Assembly: GCA_036346405.1 (NCBI GenBank)
Contig: CM070550.1
Coordinates: forward strand, 11,814,115 to 11,878,114
Source: Phyllostachys edulis
Lineage: Eukaryota; Streptophyta; Magnoliopsida; Poales; Poaceae
Direction: 5' to 3'
DNA: 64,000 nt
Shown one piece after another: positions 1 through 10,892 of this stretch. Made by a program: the position numbers and the translations under genes. The notes under the pieces are model-generated. The model was not told the origin of the DNA. It did not search any database and saw nothing but the letters and a program-made list of their open reading frames with translations. How positions within the stretch are numbered: the stretch's first letter is position 1; each line of letters begins with the position of its first letter.

Positions 1-17
1 CTTCTTCCCAATCACCA

Positions 18-1075
18 GTGCCAAAAGGAGTCTTCTTGGAGCAGCTCCAGAAGCCATCTCTAGTCGAAGCACTAGAGACAACTCTTATTGAGACAACCTC
101 TCTAGAATACGAGGTTACCTGGATGAATCCCATCTACGAGTATCTTCAGACGGGTACAATACTCGATGATAATCTCGAGATAGATCACTTATCCCAAAAG
201 GCCAAAATTTATACTTTGGTCGAAGGAGTCCTCTACAAACGAGGCACTCAAGGGGTACTCATGCGATGCATATCACAGAGAGAAGGATTAAACCTCCTTC
301 ACGACATACACGGGGGCATCTGCGGAACTCATGCTTCCCACAGAACGCTTGTTGGAAAGGCCTTTCGACAAAGTTTCTACTGACCAATAGCCCTTTATGA
401 TGCCAAAGAGCTAGTTAAGAAGTGTGTACAATGCCAGTTTCATAGCAGGCAAATACACCAACCAGCTCAGACATTACAAACAATAATCCTTCTATCTTGG
501 CCTTTTGCGACCTGGGGTCTCGATATCCTAGGACTGTTCCCAAAAACTCCAGGTGACTTCGAGTTCCCTTTTGTGGCTATTGATACGTTCACAAAGTGGA
601 TTGAAGCCGAACCTGTGAGTGGGATAACAACAGAAGCAGCAAAAAGGTTCATGATGCGAAGCGTGATTACTCAGTTTGGTGTCCCAAGTCGAATAATCAC
701 AAATAATGGTAAGCAATTTTCTAGCGCAAAAGTTCAGGAATTTTACGACGAGTTGGGTACCAAATTGTGTTATGCTTTTGTTGCCCACCCTCAAAGCAAT
801 AGGGCGATCGAAAGAGCGAATGGCCAAATAATGCAGGGCATCAAAACCTGAGTTTTCGACCAACTTATCAAGCGCTCGGGGGCTTGGAGTACAAGAATTA
901 CCCTCAGTATTATAGGTAGTTCGTACGACTACAAGTTGGACTACAGGTGAAACACTTTTTTTTTCCTAGTTTTTGGTGCCGAAGCCATGCTTCCACCAGA
1001 ACTAAAGATCAGGTTGACAAGGGTCGAAACTTTCAACGACTCTAACCAAGAACAACTTCGAGCAGATGACATCAA
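18..1075 (+). pseudogene. Integrase region of gypsy pol, copy 1 of 3 (broken)
   Basis: The reading frame starts in the linker after RNase H (compare PKGVFLEQL here with the minus-strand pol near 61400). It then has an H2C2 zinc-binding region (LLHDIHGGICGTHASH at 297-344, then CVQCQFHSRQ near 424) and the integrase core (GLDILG near 516, TKWIEAEP near 594, GKQFSSAKVQEF near 711). A TGA at 381-383 interrupts it after SFY, where the later copies have Trp. Another TGA lies at 849-851. The second catalytic Asp is replaced (TNNGKQF instead of TDNGKQF), so even without the stops this copy would be dead. It ends where the partial LTR begins at 1076. Confidence 0.9.
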
Positions 1076-1539
1076 TGTAACGTCCTAAAATTTGGCTTTT
1101 CAAAAATCTTTTGAGTAGTTTACGTCCCTGGAAAAATTCACCAATTTTACTTGAATTAATAAAGCTTAATTAGGAATTTTTTAAATTAAAAAATATTTAA
1201 TTTGACTAATCTAAACATCAATTAAATAAAAACCTATGTTATTTGGCTTCCTTATGCTCCAAGAATTTTTTTTATATTTTCTTGGTTTTTTCTGAATTTA
1301 CTTGCTATTTATTTGACCTCATTTGGATTTTTAGCTTTTCTTTAAATCTTAAATCAATTTCTAAAATCCTTGTGGGCCGAATTGGCTTCGGCCCATTCCC
1401 GTTTCTCTCTCTCCAACCCGTTCCCTGCTCCGGCCCAGCTCCACCTTGGCCCATTTTGCCAGCCCGCTCGCGCCACCAAAACCCTATCGGGTGCCGCCGC
1501 CACCCCTGGTTCACCTGCCAACCGCCCTTGCCCTTGCAA
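1076..1539 (+). mobile_element. Partial family B LTR (5' end), tandem unit 1
   Basis: It starts TGTAACGTCC after ATCAA and matches 3581-4037 closely, including the GGCTTCCTTATGCTCC stretch near 1236 and the GGGCCGAATTGGCTTCGG block near 1374. It stops abruptly near 1539 and is followed by integrase sequence. It is a copied LTR 5' end, not a separate insertion. Confidence 0.88.
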
Positions 1540-2327
1540 AGAGAAGGATTAAACCTCCTTCACGACATACACAGGGGCATTTGTGGAACTCATGCTTCCC
1601 ACAGAACGCTTGTTGGAAAGGCCTTTCGACAAAGTTTCTACTGGCCAATAGCCCTTTGTGATGCCAAAGAGCTAGTTAAGAAGTGTGTACAATGCCAGTT
1701 TCATAGCAGGCAAATACACCAACCGGCTCAGGCATTACAAACAATAATCCCTCTATCTTGGCCTTTTGCGACCTGGGGTCTCGATATCCTAGGACTGTTC
1801 CCAAAAGCTCCAGGTGGCTTCGAGTTCCCTTTTGTGGCTATTGATACATTCACAAAGTGGATTGAAGCCGAACCTGTGAGTGGGATAACAACAGAAGCAG
1901 CAAAAAGGTTCATGATGTGAAGCGTGATTACTCAGTTTGGTGTCCCAAGTCGAATAATCATAAATAATGGTAAGCAATTTTCTAGCGCAAAAGTTCAGGA
2001 ATTTTACGACGAGTTGGGTACCAAATTGTGTTATGCTTTTGTTGCCCACCCTCAAAGCAATAGGGTGATCGAAAGAGCGAATGGCCAAATAATGCAGGGC
2101 ATCAAAACCTGAGTTTTCGACCAGCTTATCAAGCGCTCGGGGTACAAGAATTACCGTCAGTATTATGGGTAGTTCGTACGACTGCAAGTTGGGCTACAGG
2201 TGAAATACTTTTTTTTCCTAGTTTTTTGTGCCGAAGCCATGCTTCCACCAGAACTAAAGATCAGGTTGACAAGGGTCGAAACTTTCAACGACTCTAACCA
2301 AGAACAACTTCGAGCAGATGACATCAA
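1540..2327 (+). pseudogene. Integrase region, copy 2 of 3 (broken)
   Basis: This repeats the H2C2 and core integrase sequence of 280-1075. The Trp codon after SFY is intact here, unlike copy 1, but a TGA follows FMM near 1918. The second catalytic Asp is again Asn (INNGKQF). A deletion removes about 11 bp near 2140, in the GGGGGCTTGG stretch present in the other copies, and shifts the frame. An open frame of 225 codons from 1243 runs from LTR sequence into integrase. That fusion is created by the rearrangement and I see no reason to think it is expressed. Confidence 0.88.
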
Positions 2328-2787
2328 TGTAACGTCCCAAAATTTGGCTTTTCAAAAATCTTTTGAGTAGTTTACGTCCCTGGAAAAATTCACCAATTTT
2401 ATTTGAATTAATAAAGCTTAATTAGGAATTTCTTAAATTAAAAAATATTTAATTTGACTAATCTAAACATCAATTAAATAAAAACCTGTGTTATTTGGCT
2501 TCCTTATGCTCCAAGAAATTTTTTTATATTTTCTTGGTTTTTTCTGAATTTACTTGCTATTTATTTGACCTCATTTGGATTTTTAGCTTTTCTTTAAATC
2601 TTAAATCAATTTCTAAAATCCTTGTGGGCCTAATTGGCTTCGGCCCATTCCTGCTCTCTCTCTCCAACCTGCTTCCTGCGCCTGACTCCACCTTGGCCCA
2701 TTTTTTGCTTGCCATGTTGCCAAAAACCCTATCGCAAAAGCCGCCGCCACCCTTGGTTCACCTGCCAACCGCCCTTGCCCTTGCAAA
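2328..2787 (+). mobile_element. Partial family B LTR (5' end), tandem unit 2
   Basis: It starts TGTAACGTCC after ATCAA and ends in the same GCCCTTGCAAAG junction as unit 1. Near 2660-2740 it has lost part of the GC-rich segment seen in unit 1 and in the complete LTR (the stretch after CTCTCTCTCC is shorter and altered). Confidence 0.87.
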
Positions 2788-3580
2788 GCGAAGGATTAAA
2801 CCTCCTTCACGACATATATAGGGGCATTTGTGGAACTCATGCTTCCCACAGAACGCTTGTTGGAAAGGCCTTTCGACAAAGTTTCTACTGGCCAATAGCC
2901 CTTTATGATGCCAAAGAGCTAGTTAAGAAGTGTGTACAATACCAGTTTCATAGCAGGCAAATACACCAACCGGCCCAGGCATTACAAACAATAATCCCTC
3001 TAGCTTGGCCTTTTGTGACCTGGGGTCTCGATATCCTAGGACTGTTCCCAAAAGCTCCAGGTGGCTTCGAGTTCCCTTTTGTGGTTATTTATACGTTCAC
3101 AAAGTGGATTGAAGCCGAACCTGCGAGTGGGATAACAACAGAAGCAGCAAAAAGGTTCATGATGCGAAGCGTGATTACTCAGTTTGGTGTCCCAAGTCGA
3201 ATAATCACAGATAATGGTAAGCAATTTTCCAGCGCAAAAGTTCAGGAATTTTATGATGAGTTGGGTACCAAATTGTGTTTTGCTTTTGTTGCCCACCCTC
3301 AAAGCAATAGGGCGGTCGAAAGAGCGAATGGCCAAATAATGCAGGGCATCAAAATCCGAGTTTTCGACCAGCTTATCAAGCGCTCGGGGGCTTGGGGTAC
3401 AAGAATTACCCTCAGTATTATAGGTAGTTCGTACGACTACAAGTCGGGCTACAGGTGAAACACTTTTTTCCTAGTTTTCGGTGCTGAAGCCATGTTTCCA
3501 CCAGAACTAAAGATCAGGTCGACAAGGGTCGAAACTTTCAACGACTCTAACCAAGAACAACTTTGAGAAAATGACATCAA
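2788..3580 (+). pseudogene. Integrase region, copy 3 of 3 (best preserved)
   Basis: This is the only copy of the three that keeps the catalytic Asp in TDNGKQF near 3207, together with GLDILG near 3024 and the VERANG glutamate region near 3315. An open frame enters from the partial LTR at 2634 and continues to 3458. The H2C2 cysteine pair is damaged (CVQYQF instead of CVQCQF). A one-base change near 3395 shifts the frame relative to the family sequence around GAW-VQELP. It stops at the target duplication ATCAA (3576-3580). The pol reading resumes at 7217 beyond the solo LTR. Confidence 0.88.
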
Positions 3581-6500
3581 TGTAACGTCCCAAAATTTGG
3601 CTTTTCAAAAATCTTTTGAGTAGTTTAGGTCCCTGGAAAAATTCACCAATTTTATTTGAATTAATAAAGCTTAATTAGGAATTTCTTAAATTAAAAAATA
3701 TTTAATTTGATTAATCTAAACATCAATTAAATAAAAACCTATGTTATTTGGCTTCCTTGTGCTCCATGGAATTTTTGTGTATTTTCTTGGTTTTTTCTGA
3801 ATTTAATTGCTATTTATTTGACCTCATTTGGATTTTTAGCTTTTCTTTAAATCTTAAATCAATTTCTAATTCCTATATCCTTGTGGGCCGAATTGGCTTC
3901 GGCCCATTCCTATTTCTCTCTCTCCAGCCCGTTCCCTGCTCCGGCCCAGCTCCACCTTGGCCCATTTTTCCAGCCCACCCGTGCCGCCAAAACCCTATCG
4001 GGTGCCGCCGCCACCCTTGGTCCACTTGCCAGCCGCCCTTGCCGTGCGTGTGCGTGCGCCCACGCCTGTGCCACGTCCACCCAGGTCTTAATCACGCCAC
4101 CGCCTTGGAGTCCGCCTCCTGCACGCGTGCAAGCCGAGGCGCTATAAGAGCCGCCACTCACGCGCGTGTCCGCTTCGCCGACCACGCCGCCGCAGCCGAG
4201 AGCCTCGTGCGTCACCGCCGGGTGCTTTCTCCTCCGAGCGTCTTCGTCTGCAAGCCCGGCGTCGAGCCTTCGCCGCCATCCGTTGCCGTGGAAGCCTCCC
4301 AAGTCGGAGCGTCCACGTCATCTTGATCGGCCTGTCCTTCTCCTCCGCATGACCTCACCCACCAGAGCTCTAGCGCCCCACAACTCCGGTGCCACCTTCG
4401 TCTTCAACGTGTCCGGCCGCACCCGTGCACCCGAACACGTCTTCGCCGCGTTCCTCACTGCTATGGTATTTCAATTCCAAATTCAATCACGTCACCGTGT
4501 GTATCTCACCCTAAACTCCGATTTTCCTCTTTCTATTTTGAACTTGGATCATCAAAGCCCGAGATTTAGCTCATCTCCTTCATCTCCGATCGTCGTCTCT
4601 TCGTCGACTAGTTCCTTCGTCTCCGGTGATTTCCACCGCATATGGCCGCTGCCATCGTGATCACCGTTTGTGGTTCTACCCGATGCCCCCTTCCACTCCA
4701 TCGGAGCCCCGCCGCAACACCGTCGTCGTCGAAGCCGATGCTCCGCCTCCGCCCTTCTGTTTGTCGCCGACGACTTCTGCCACCACGACCGCATCACCAG
4801 GACTGCCGTCGTCTCCTCCTTCCGATTTATCAATCCACACACGCCACTGTGACCGCTAGCGCTGGCTAGCCGGCGAGCCCGAGCACCATCGTGCCCATGT
4901 GCATGATGCCAAAGCCACGTCAGCTGCCAGGTCCTTGCCTGCATCATCTGCCACATCACTGGCCACGTGCATGCCACATCACCGCCACCTCTTGCCATCT
5001 TGCCACCTCACTGCCATGTAGACGCCTGTGTGTCCATACATAAGCCTAACCCTAAAACCACACCGAGTAGACTCAATTCATGTGAACCAAGTCTATGCCA
5101 AGTCGGCCCCACTTGCCAGTGTATTGTTCTGTGGACCTCATCCACTGTAAACCCAAGCTCCACTCTGTGGACATGGTCTATGGACCAATGGCCCACATGT
5201 CATTCTCTTGGTCCTTTTCGAAAATTAATTTAATTTCTAAAATTCAATTATCTTGTTGGTCCCACATGCCATTTACTACCTTTGTTTTCTCTCACTCACC
5301 AGTGGAACCCACTTGTAAGTATCAAATTCTTATTTATTTATTTAATCCGAATGAATATTCTCTGAATATTCGTTTATCTCTCAATTTCATCATTTCATGT
5401 GAATTTCAATCTTCCGAGAGCCATATCTTCTTCATCCGAATTCCGATTGAACCCATTCAAGTTTCTAAATTCATCTAAATTCATTATTTACCTTCTAGTA
5501 CCATTAAATTTCAATTTGGAGTTTATTTGATTTGTCTTTTGAATTTTATTTGTTTTGCGTTTTCTTTCTCATTAGACGTTGAAGTCCCGGAATCGTCCAA
5601 AGGAGCTGAAGGTCAAGGAAGTAGATGATCAAAGTTGAAATAAGATCATCATTGCTATTGCAAGGCAAGTTATACCTTTGATTATATTGAACCCTGTTTT
5701 TGAAATACTGAGATTCAAATTATTGCATCTACTTTAAGTTTTTTTAAATGCTTTTGTGTTTAGTCATTAATCCAATTTGTTATATCCACACTTGTCTATT
5801 GTTATGTCATAATCTTTTGTTACCCTAGATTGGTTTATTTAGTTGGTATTATCATAGCACCAATGTGGGTTTGTTAGATTCGATTAGTCTGCTTAGCCAT
5901 GCCACGAGTCATCATTTCATGTAAGTTGCAATTATAAACTTGACTAAGTGATTATAGAACTATGTGATAAAACTGTGTGTACTATGTGCTATTACTCGTT
6001 GATGGCATGTGCTGCACTTAACCAACAGGGTGGGAAAGGATTTAGACGGAGGCAAGTGGTACTGTGTGCTACTTTGGTGGAACTGTGTGCATAGGAACAA
6101 TAAACTGTGTGCATAGGATTTTGTAGTTATAAATTGGAAGTCTTGTCTTGGTCAATTAAGGACTTAACTTTGTGCACCATTGAACTGAGCCTTACTGTAC
6201 GACCACATGCCTGATGAGATGGGCTTAACTTAGTAAGTTATGGATTCTTGACATTGCTACTCAGGAAGTAGGTTAGACTGTCTTGAATGGGTGGAGGTGT
6301 GCTACCAAGTAGTTACATCACGGGGTGGTTCGCCGTGTCCCTGTCCAACGGTGGGTGCTATGCCAAAGCACTGTGTTAGGGTTGGTATGACGACAAAGCA
6401 CACTGGGAGTAGTAATACTTGAGATGAAGTTTCTGAAATATTTTGTTGTGATCAGCTCCGTACAAGTTGATTGCATCTTGTGGGTAAAGTGTACAAACTC

Positions 6501-7216
6501 TGCAGAGTGTTAAATTAATATATTCTAATAGCCACATCCGCGGTCATGGACATGCTCGAGGATTTCACACGAGGGGTAGATTTTCATAAAACAATTGGGA
6601 AGGGCAGCTGTGTGATTTAAGTCATAAGGCTACGTGAATAACTTGATTGGGTTATGTGTCTTTGTGAAAACAACTGATAAATTAATATTGTCTATTTGTT
6701 TTAAATTATGCTTTCAATCTATTATTCATATTCATATTCAAATTGAAATGTTGCATTTCTACAAAAGAACCACAGAAGCCATTCCTTTGGAATAAGCCAT
6801 CATCTATAAATTGCATTCTGTGGTATGACTTGCAAGTACGGTTGTGTACTCATGCTTGCTATAATCAATCAACAGAAGTGGAGGAATTGTCAGTCAGCAA
6901 GGTCTACTTCAAGGATCGTGGAGAACTAGGTCGCGCTACCCCAACCGATTGCCTGTGGGCATATGGATGGGCTTCACTGAAGTTATTCCATTACGTTCCG
7001 CTACAGCTTCATTGAGTTATTCGCCTTCTGAGGCATTAATTGTAAGCTTTGACCTTAAGGTCTTTACTCTGATATTTATTGTTATTTGCCTATTTACTAG
7101 TCATCTTTGTATATGGAAATGATATTTCACTGATGTTGCCACTGTGTGCACTAGCGTGATCCTGGACTAGTGCAGTATACACAGAGGGTCCAGAATTACA
7201 TTTTTTGGTCTCAACA
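3581..7216 (+). mobile_element. Solo LTR, family B (chromovirus-like gypsy), 5 bp TSD ATCAA
   Basis: The 3636 bp sequence begins TGTAACGTCC and ends GGTCTCAACA, giving the TGT...ACA ends of an LTR. It is flanked by ATCAA at 3576-3580 and 7217-7221. No primer site or gag follows, and the interrupted integrase resumes directly, so it is a solo LTR. The uninterrupted site is seen in the related copy near 50955, where GATGACATTAACTTGCTCGAAG reads straight through with no LTR. Large parts match the LTR at 21321-25641, which does carry a primer site. The GC-rich part (about 4000-5000) gives several overlapping spurious open frames. Confidence 0.93.
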
Positions 7217-7221
7217 ATCAA

Positions 7222-7510
7222 CCTACTTGAAGAGAAGAGAAACAAAGCCTTAATCTGTTCAGCAGTATACCAACAAGCACTGCGTAAATACTATGATCGT
7301 AAGGTCCAACCTCGCAGCGTTGCTTTAGGTGACTTGGTATTGAAGAAGATTCAATCCCAGTCTAATCGGAGCAAACTTTCCCCTAAGTGGGAAGGTTCTT
7401 ACACAGTGGTCGAAGTTACGTGACCAGGTTCGGTACAACTATCAATGGAAGATGGCCGAGTTCTCTCTAATTCTGGGAATATCGACCAGTTACACAAATT
7501 TTATGTGTAA
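7222..7510 (+). pseudogene. C-terminal tail of gypsy pol, element A1
   Basis: This is the continuation of pol after the solo LTR: LLEEKRNKAL, then DRKVQPRSVALGDLVLKKIQ, then SPKWEGSYTVVEV. It ends LHKFYV with TAA at 7508-7510. The homologous tail at 50962-51249 is open. Here a TGA at 7421-7423 interrupts it. The segment is the basic C-terminal region of integrase downstream of the catalytic core. I do not see a chromodomain, which fits a non-chromovirus lineage. Confidence 0.85.
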
Positions 7511-7619
7511 CCAACCATCCCGACAATAAAGCATCATGTTCTTTCTATCTTTATTGTCTTACTTTGAGTAGCGCTTTGATAATTTTTCGATCATTTTAAA
7601 ACACCCAGTCTTTCTTTAC

Positions 7620-8200
7620 TCTGGTCGAAAGGATGGTAACATCACCTAGTCGAAGTATTTCCTTTCTGCATGTGGTCTTGCCCACTAGAAGGAACTTCCT
7701 AGTGCCGACTCGTTCCTCAGTTTTGCTGCCAACACAAAGAGCTCGGGTTCAACAAACATGGTCGAAATATTTTCAAGCCAACTCTTATCACCTTAGTTTA
7801 TTTTTTTTCATTCATTTTGAAAAATACTCTAAGTAGAGTACACTTTTGTAATTTATTCAACTACTTTTGGTAAACTCGGTTCGTTACAACTGGTCAGAGA
7901 AAGACACAACACCTAGTCGAAGTATTTCCTCTCTGCACGTGGTCCTGCCAACTAGAAAGAACTTCCTAGCGTCGTCCTGTTTCTAACTCTTGCTACCAGA
8001 GCAAACCTACCAGGTGCACTGGAATAGGTTGAACGAATTTTTAAGGTACTCCAGACGTTTGTCTAACTCAAGTTGCCACTCTTGATTTGATTTATCTGGT
8101 CGGAGAAGGTAACATCACCTAGTCGAAGCCTTTCCTTTTTGCACGTGGTCCTGCCCACTAGAAGGAACTTCTTAGTGTCGGCTCGTTACTAATTTAACGA
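7620..8200 (+). repeat. Triple repeat between pol stop and antisense gene stop (A1)
   Basis: Three diverged copies of an ~85 bp unit start near 7632, 7902 and 8107. Each contains CACCTAGTCGAAG, then TTTCC...GCACGTGGTC, then a near-palindrome with CACTAGAAGG and CTTCCTAGTG-like arms. The same three-copy arrangement occurs at 51450-52015 and, reversed, at 59405-59965. In each element it lies between the stop codon of pol and the stop codon of the oppositely oriented antisense gene. A role in ending both converging transcripts is an inference from this position. Confidence 0.8.
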
Positions 8201-9429
8201 CCAGTGCATGATAATCGTGATTGAAAACTGTAAGTTAGCTAAGCCTCTCTCTTTTTTAAGAAAACCCTTTTCACACTATTTACTTAGTTTATCTAAATAA
8301 ACTAAGCAAATAGTCGGGAGTTAGGATAAAGTTATTAATATGACTTCAATTCTTAGTCTTAATCTCTTTTTCCATTCATTATCTTATGAGTTACTAACTA
8401 CTCAACAAGATGATTTGCAGGAAGAAGAAAGGATTATATACATCAACAAAAACTTGTCTTTACAGGTTTCTATTACAAACTACTTTGATGAAGGAGATCC
8501 TATTTGCATCTCCTCCATGTCCTTCTTGCTGATTGACTGTATTTCTTCAATCAACCGCTCTGCTTCTGTTTCAGAGTAGTCAAAGTCGGCTTCGATTGGC
8601 TACAGACTAAGATTGGGGTCATGAGCCTTAAGTTTTGCCAGAGCATAACTTACCGCACCTTCGACCGCCTCCTTTATCGAATCAGCCTGGTTGGTCTTCA
8701 GAGTGATCACCAACTCTTACAAAGTCCCAACTTGTTCTCCAATGGTACTCGTATGAGCAATTATCGTATCTTCATGAGGAGTGACCTCCTCGGCACGTAG
8801 CCCACTAAGTACATTGTTCAAGAGGGAAATGTTGTCCTGAAGGTTAATCTTCATCGACTTCATCATCTCCTGATTACGAATCGAAGCCTTACAGAGTTGT
8901 TTTATTTCGACTGCTTGCTCTGAAAAGAGTAAGACTAGTCAGACTCGAAAACTGGTCACATGTAAAGAATTGCTTACCTACTAGTCGAGAGTCTAACTTC
9001 TTAGCTTTATCGTCATAGGAAGCAGTGTTCTTTGCATATCGCTCTTCCCATGACTTTATCTCCTGATCTTTTTCTTTGGCGATACGGGAAATCTTGTGAA
9101 CAATCAGGGTCTTTTCTTTGTCATTGATTTCGAGCATGCCCATTTCGACCTCGTTTTTTGAAAAGGAATAAAGAGTTAGAAAAGAAAAGAATATCATTAT
9201 CACAAGCTGTCTTAAGATCAGAACTTACCATTTATTCGTCACTGCAACTTTTGAATTGCAGAGTTTGCCTACTGAAGCTTCTTGAGATGGTCCTCTTTCT
9301 CTTCCCTTAGCTTTTTCGTTTCGATTTTCTCGTAGTCGAGTGAATCAGCCAAGTTCTTTTCATCGCTCTTAAACCTACAGAGGTTAAGGGTAGACATGAA
9401 CACAGAACAAGTTGTCATTTTTTATGACC

Positions 9430-9522
9430 ATTCCCTGGTCGTAAGTCCTTCTACGATCAGTACCTAGTTGTAAGTTTTTCTATGTCAATCCTCTGGTCGT
9501 AAGTCCTTCTACGACCTGTTAG
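9430..9522. repeat. Hairpin-unit array (GTCGTAAG...CTACGAC), A1
   Basis: There are three to four ~30 bp units, for example CTGGTCGTAAGTCCTTCTAC followed by GACC. Each is an inverted repeat with arms GGTCGTA and TACGACC around an 8-base loop. The array lies in an intron-like gap of the antisense gene. Confidence 0.8.
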
Positions 9523-10663
9523 GAATGTCCTTAGGATGGGGAACTCGATTACGAGACCTGAAAGAAGAAGACCCCACAACGGAAACTGGGCCAAAGAACT
9601 AAAAAAACAAGTTGATGTACTCTTGTTCTTCTGATTCGGTGATGGCAGCTTCTCCTTGGGGACCGGGGGAAACGTCTACGGTGACTTCCTTCCCGGCACG
9701 ATGGTTGGATGATTCGCCACCTTGGCTAGATGCCTCTACCGTATCATGCGCCATTTTCGCCTCTACCTCCGTGACTACTTCCATGGTCGCAGTCGCTTCG
9801 GCAACAACGACTTCTTCCACCACATGGACGGTGGACGACCCTTTGACCACCACCACTGTCATTTCTCCGACTGCTGGAGAAATAGCAGTGGGTTTCTCGA
9901 CAGAAACGTCCCTGGGGATTGGAGGAGTCAGGCTAACATTACAAAAAGAAAAACATGTCAGATTGTAGAAAGCAAAAGGTAAATACTGTCCTTACACTTT
10001 TGTCTTTTTACGTACCTTCGCTTCCTAGACTTGATCTTGAATCGAGAGGAAACCTTCCCTAAAGAAGATTTCTTCGACTTCTTCTCTTCGACCACGTCTG
10101 GTCGAAATTCGATTTGAGGAATGGGGTCAGCCATGACCACATCTGGTCGTCGGTCTTGAGCGAGAACTGCCGCACCTTGAGCCCCCTAACTCTCTGGATG
10201 GCTGAGACCTGTCTTAACCACCCCAAGAGCAGCACTTCCCTCGACCATAGACCCTGTTGGCGCAGTGGTTTCCTTCACAAAAGACATAAAGCTCCTCCAG
10301 TTCTCCTTTTCTAGTTGTTTGACAAAGCCACGAGAGGCAAAAACTGCAAAAGTCTTGTTGTCGTAGTAGAAGAGTACCATGGTCTTGAGGGCTTTAGGTT
10401 TAAAGGCTTCGACTGCTTCGATCGCCCTTGCTTTCTCTGTAGCAGCCATATCTACAGCGAATTTTGCAAAGGGCCTGGTCGAAGCAGTTGAACTCGAGCT
10501 TGCGCCTTCCTTGCCTGTGACCCTCGCAAGTCGACGCTTTTTGGCCGAAGGAGCCTTGACTTGCTCTGGCTACGTGGCAACGACTATCAATTCGACCTCT
10601 TCGTCGTCTTGACGGTCATCCACGCCTACTTTCTGCAGAAGTTAGAAAAAGAAATATTACTAA

Positions 10664-10892
10664 GTGGTCGTAAGTCATTCTTTGATTGGCACCTAGTCGT
10701 AAGTTTTTCTATGACAATCGTTTGGTCGTAAGTCCTTCTACGATCAGTACCTAGTCGTATGTTTTTCTATGACAATCCTCTGGTCGTAAGTCCTTCTACG
10801 ACCAGTACCTAGTCATATGTTTTTCAAAGACAATCCTCTGGTCGTAAGTCCTCCTACGACCAGTACCTAATCGTAAGTTTTTCTATGACTAT
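10664..10892. repeat. Hairpin-unit array in intron 2 of the antisense gene (A1)
   Basis: There are about eight ~30 bp units, alternating between TGGTCGTAAGTCC-type and TAGTCGTAAGTTTTTC-type. The array lies wholly between the donor at 10925 and the acceptor at 10633 of the antisense gene. The equivalent intron of the 54922-58876 copy (55829-56035) carries the same kind of array. Confidence 0.85.

Larger units (their letters stand above)
280..4037 (+). repeat. Tandem array: integrase/LTR chimera, 3 copies, ~1.25 kb period
   Basis: The motif GAGAAGGATTAAACCTCC recurs at about 280 and 1541, and with one change at 2788. The LTR start TGTAACGTCC recurs at 1076, 2328 and 3581, spaced 1252 and 1253 bp. 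Each unit is about 790 bp of integrase followed by the first ~460 bp of a family B LTR. The third copy runs on into the complete LTR. Each LTR start is preceded by ATCAA, the target duplication of the complete LTR, so the amplification happened after the LTR inserted. The internal breakpoints (near 1539 and 2787) join LTR position ~460 to integrase sequence without obvious microhomology. Confidence 0.9.

Noticed and set aside
3748..4660. Overlapping 164-192 codon frames
   Set aside because: Inside the solo LTR 3581-7216, GC-rich, overlapping in several frames, and not conserved in frame in the tandem partial copies.
9612..9968. Plus-strand frame of 118 codons
   Set aside because: It is the shadow of exon 4 of the antisense gene, which matches the other copy on the opposite strand.
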